NCBI RefSeq assembly: GCF_029227915.1
Contig: NC_079887.1
Coordinates: 13,888,001 to 13,952,000 of the forward strand
Source of the DNA: Hydractinia symbiolongicarpus
Lineage: Eukaryota > Cnidaria > Hydrozoa > Anthoathecata > Hydractiniidae
Direction: 5' to 3'
DNA length: 64,000 nt
Shown here: positions 62,744 to 64,000 of the stretch, piece by piece
Layout of the letters: each line of letters opens with the position of its first letter
Position numbering within the stretch: position 1 is the first letter of the stretch
The notes under the pieces: model-generated
Databases searched by the model: none
What the model saw: the letters and a program-made list of their open reading frames with translations, nothing else
Told to the model about the DNA's origin: nothing
Program-made: the position numbers and the translations under genes

Positions 62744-64000
62744 CTTTAAATCGAGAAAGAAACAAAAGTTTAGCTTACCCTACAGTATCAAAACATTCGA
62801 TTAGTTTCGATTAGTTCCGAACGATAACCGACAACCATCGATATACGACGACGACAGGACGACGACATGAGGTTAAAATTAATCTGTGACAAGCTAGGTT
62901 GTTATGGCAGCTAATTGCCCCTCAACATAGCTTGTCCGAAAAAATACGTAAAGTTGTGTTTACACTGTGGGAGTAGATTCACTGTACGTATATTATAGAA
63001 TTCTAATTTTTATTCCGTGCAAAAAACGCTTCACTGTCGCGTCCAAGCATAAACTCAACTTTAACGTAGGGACAAGTGAGTGATTGTTTTTTGAAATTAT
63101 TGAGTAAAGGTAAAAATAGTAATCACTCACATTCCCTTTGTGACGTCAAGTGTGAAATACAAATGAACACGTATAAAAAGTAAACGTCAAAAAAAACGAA
63201 AAGTCCACTTTAATCGCACACGATGACACAACCGGCACTAAAACGCGTATTTGATTTTAGGTAAAACCTGAGTTGATATCTCGTAACAACAAGGTCAGTT
63301 TTACTAAGAATTGAGAAGTACTTAGCATCGTCCCTTGCCAATCGTTGTGTTGAGAGATAAAGTGGACTTAAAAATCTTAACTTCGGCTTCATCTTAAAGC
63401 TTGTTTTCCACTTCACGGATGTGTTTGTGTAACAAGTATCCTTTCGTCCGGCGCGTTCCAAATATTTGTGTTCTAAATGCCCCGGACGGAGAAATACTTT
63501 TTACGAGAAACTCTTGTTGTATTATTTCAATACAACAAGAAATGTTTTATTCTTTAATAGCCAATCAGATATCTTTTTTTTTTAAAGCACGTGTCACAAC
63601 TTTTTTGATACAGAACATTTTTGCCTATAAGGAAAAAGCTTTTACCCAGCTCACGAAGAAATTTATCTCAAAATAATCAGTATAATTTTGGAAACACACA
63701 CATTCTGCGGAAACAATTTCCATGAAGTTGAGAAACTCAGGCGTGATGAAGATATCTCCACTATACAAGTCTTTCAAAAAAAATAGTAGCCTGTTTTAGC
63801 ACTAACCGTAGAGATAAAGATAATTTTTTTCTTCCATCAGTGTCGTCCTGCAAACAAGTCTCACGGAGGTCAAATCTTACTCAATGTACAATATCCCGTC
63901 AGCGGTAATGATTACATTAACAGTAAAAATGAAGGTGAAATGTTTAACAGCATGCTCAGTATAAATAAAAAAATTCACAAGTGCAAGTGCGTTGGTGCTA
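62744..64000. other. Right end of window, no gene supported
   Basis: Should contain an intron, or the 5' part, of the gene at 61878-62743. The only suggestive piece is 63837-63900 on the plus strand: a CTTCCATCAG acceptor, 64 open bases and a GTAATG donor. It has no recognised family. The ORFs at 63210-63461 (minus) and 63401-63676 (plus) overlap each other and look like chance. Confidence 0.35.

Noticed and set aside
1-64000. CRISPR array, bacterial operon or phage contamination
   Set aside because: No spaced direct repeats of that kind; spliced animal genes occur across the window.

Overview
This is nuclear DNA from an AT-rich animal genome. Long multi-exon genes with GT-AG introns, a cilium gene, an animal TAO kinase, UBE3B, and many small transposons and tRNA-derived SINEs all point to a metazoan. 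The compact gene order, the AT-richness and the repeats suggest an early-branching invertebrate such as a cnidarian (perhaps a hydrozoan). That placement is an inference; nothing here identifies a species.

Layout, left to right. (1) 1-1012, plus: the C-terminal exon of a pectinacetylesterase/Notum-family hydrolase carrying a long low-complexity Asn/Thr/Ser-rich stretch. (2) 2181-7428, minus: a CFAP119 (CCDC189)-type ciliary protein, assembled from 11 single-copy exons, one of which is also present as a perfectly in-frame tandem duplicate; the first exon(s) were not found. (3) 7824-11280: a repeat-rich stretch with a piggyBac-like nonautonomous element (TTAA target duplication), a SINE and a decayed LINE. 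(4) 11737-35071, plus: a complete UBE3B HECT ubiquitin ligase. I could place 32 coding exons that sum to 3192 nt (1063 aa) with every junction in phase. A small unrecognised minus-strand ORF sits inside its 3.5-kb intron 17. (5) 35072-41600: mostly gene-free, with MITEs. (6) 41684-50217, plus: a complete TAO kinase (19 coding exons, 2814 nt, 937 aa).

The most striking item is downstream of the TAO kinase. At 52416-56561 the last six coding exons are present a second time. The same exon lengths recur (129, 186, 240, 213, 183 nt, then a terminal exon of 447 instead of 444), all are open and all boundaries are phase 0. This second set has its own related 3' UTR and AATAAA but no kinase domain of its own. 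The simplest reading is one kinase gene with two alternative six-exon C-terminal cassettes, giving two different coiled-coil/Ser-rich tails. Parts of the two sets are almost identical while neighbouring parts have diverged, as expected from patchy gene conversion. A partial non-functional duplication is the competing view.

(7) 56562-61877: gene-free, with a SINE, a telomere-like tract, a pogo/Tigger-type MITE and short inverted repeats. (8) 61878-62743, minus: the last exon of an unrecognised protein with a coiled coil and a tail full of RRxS/T motifs. The remaining 1.2 kb to the window end has no gene I can support.
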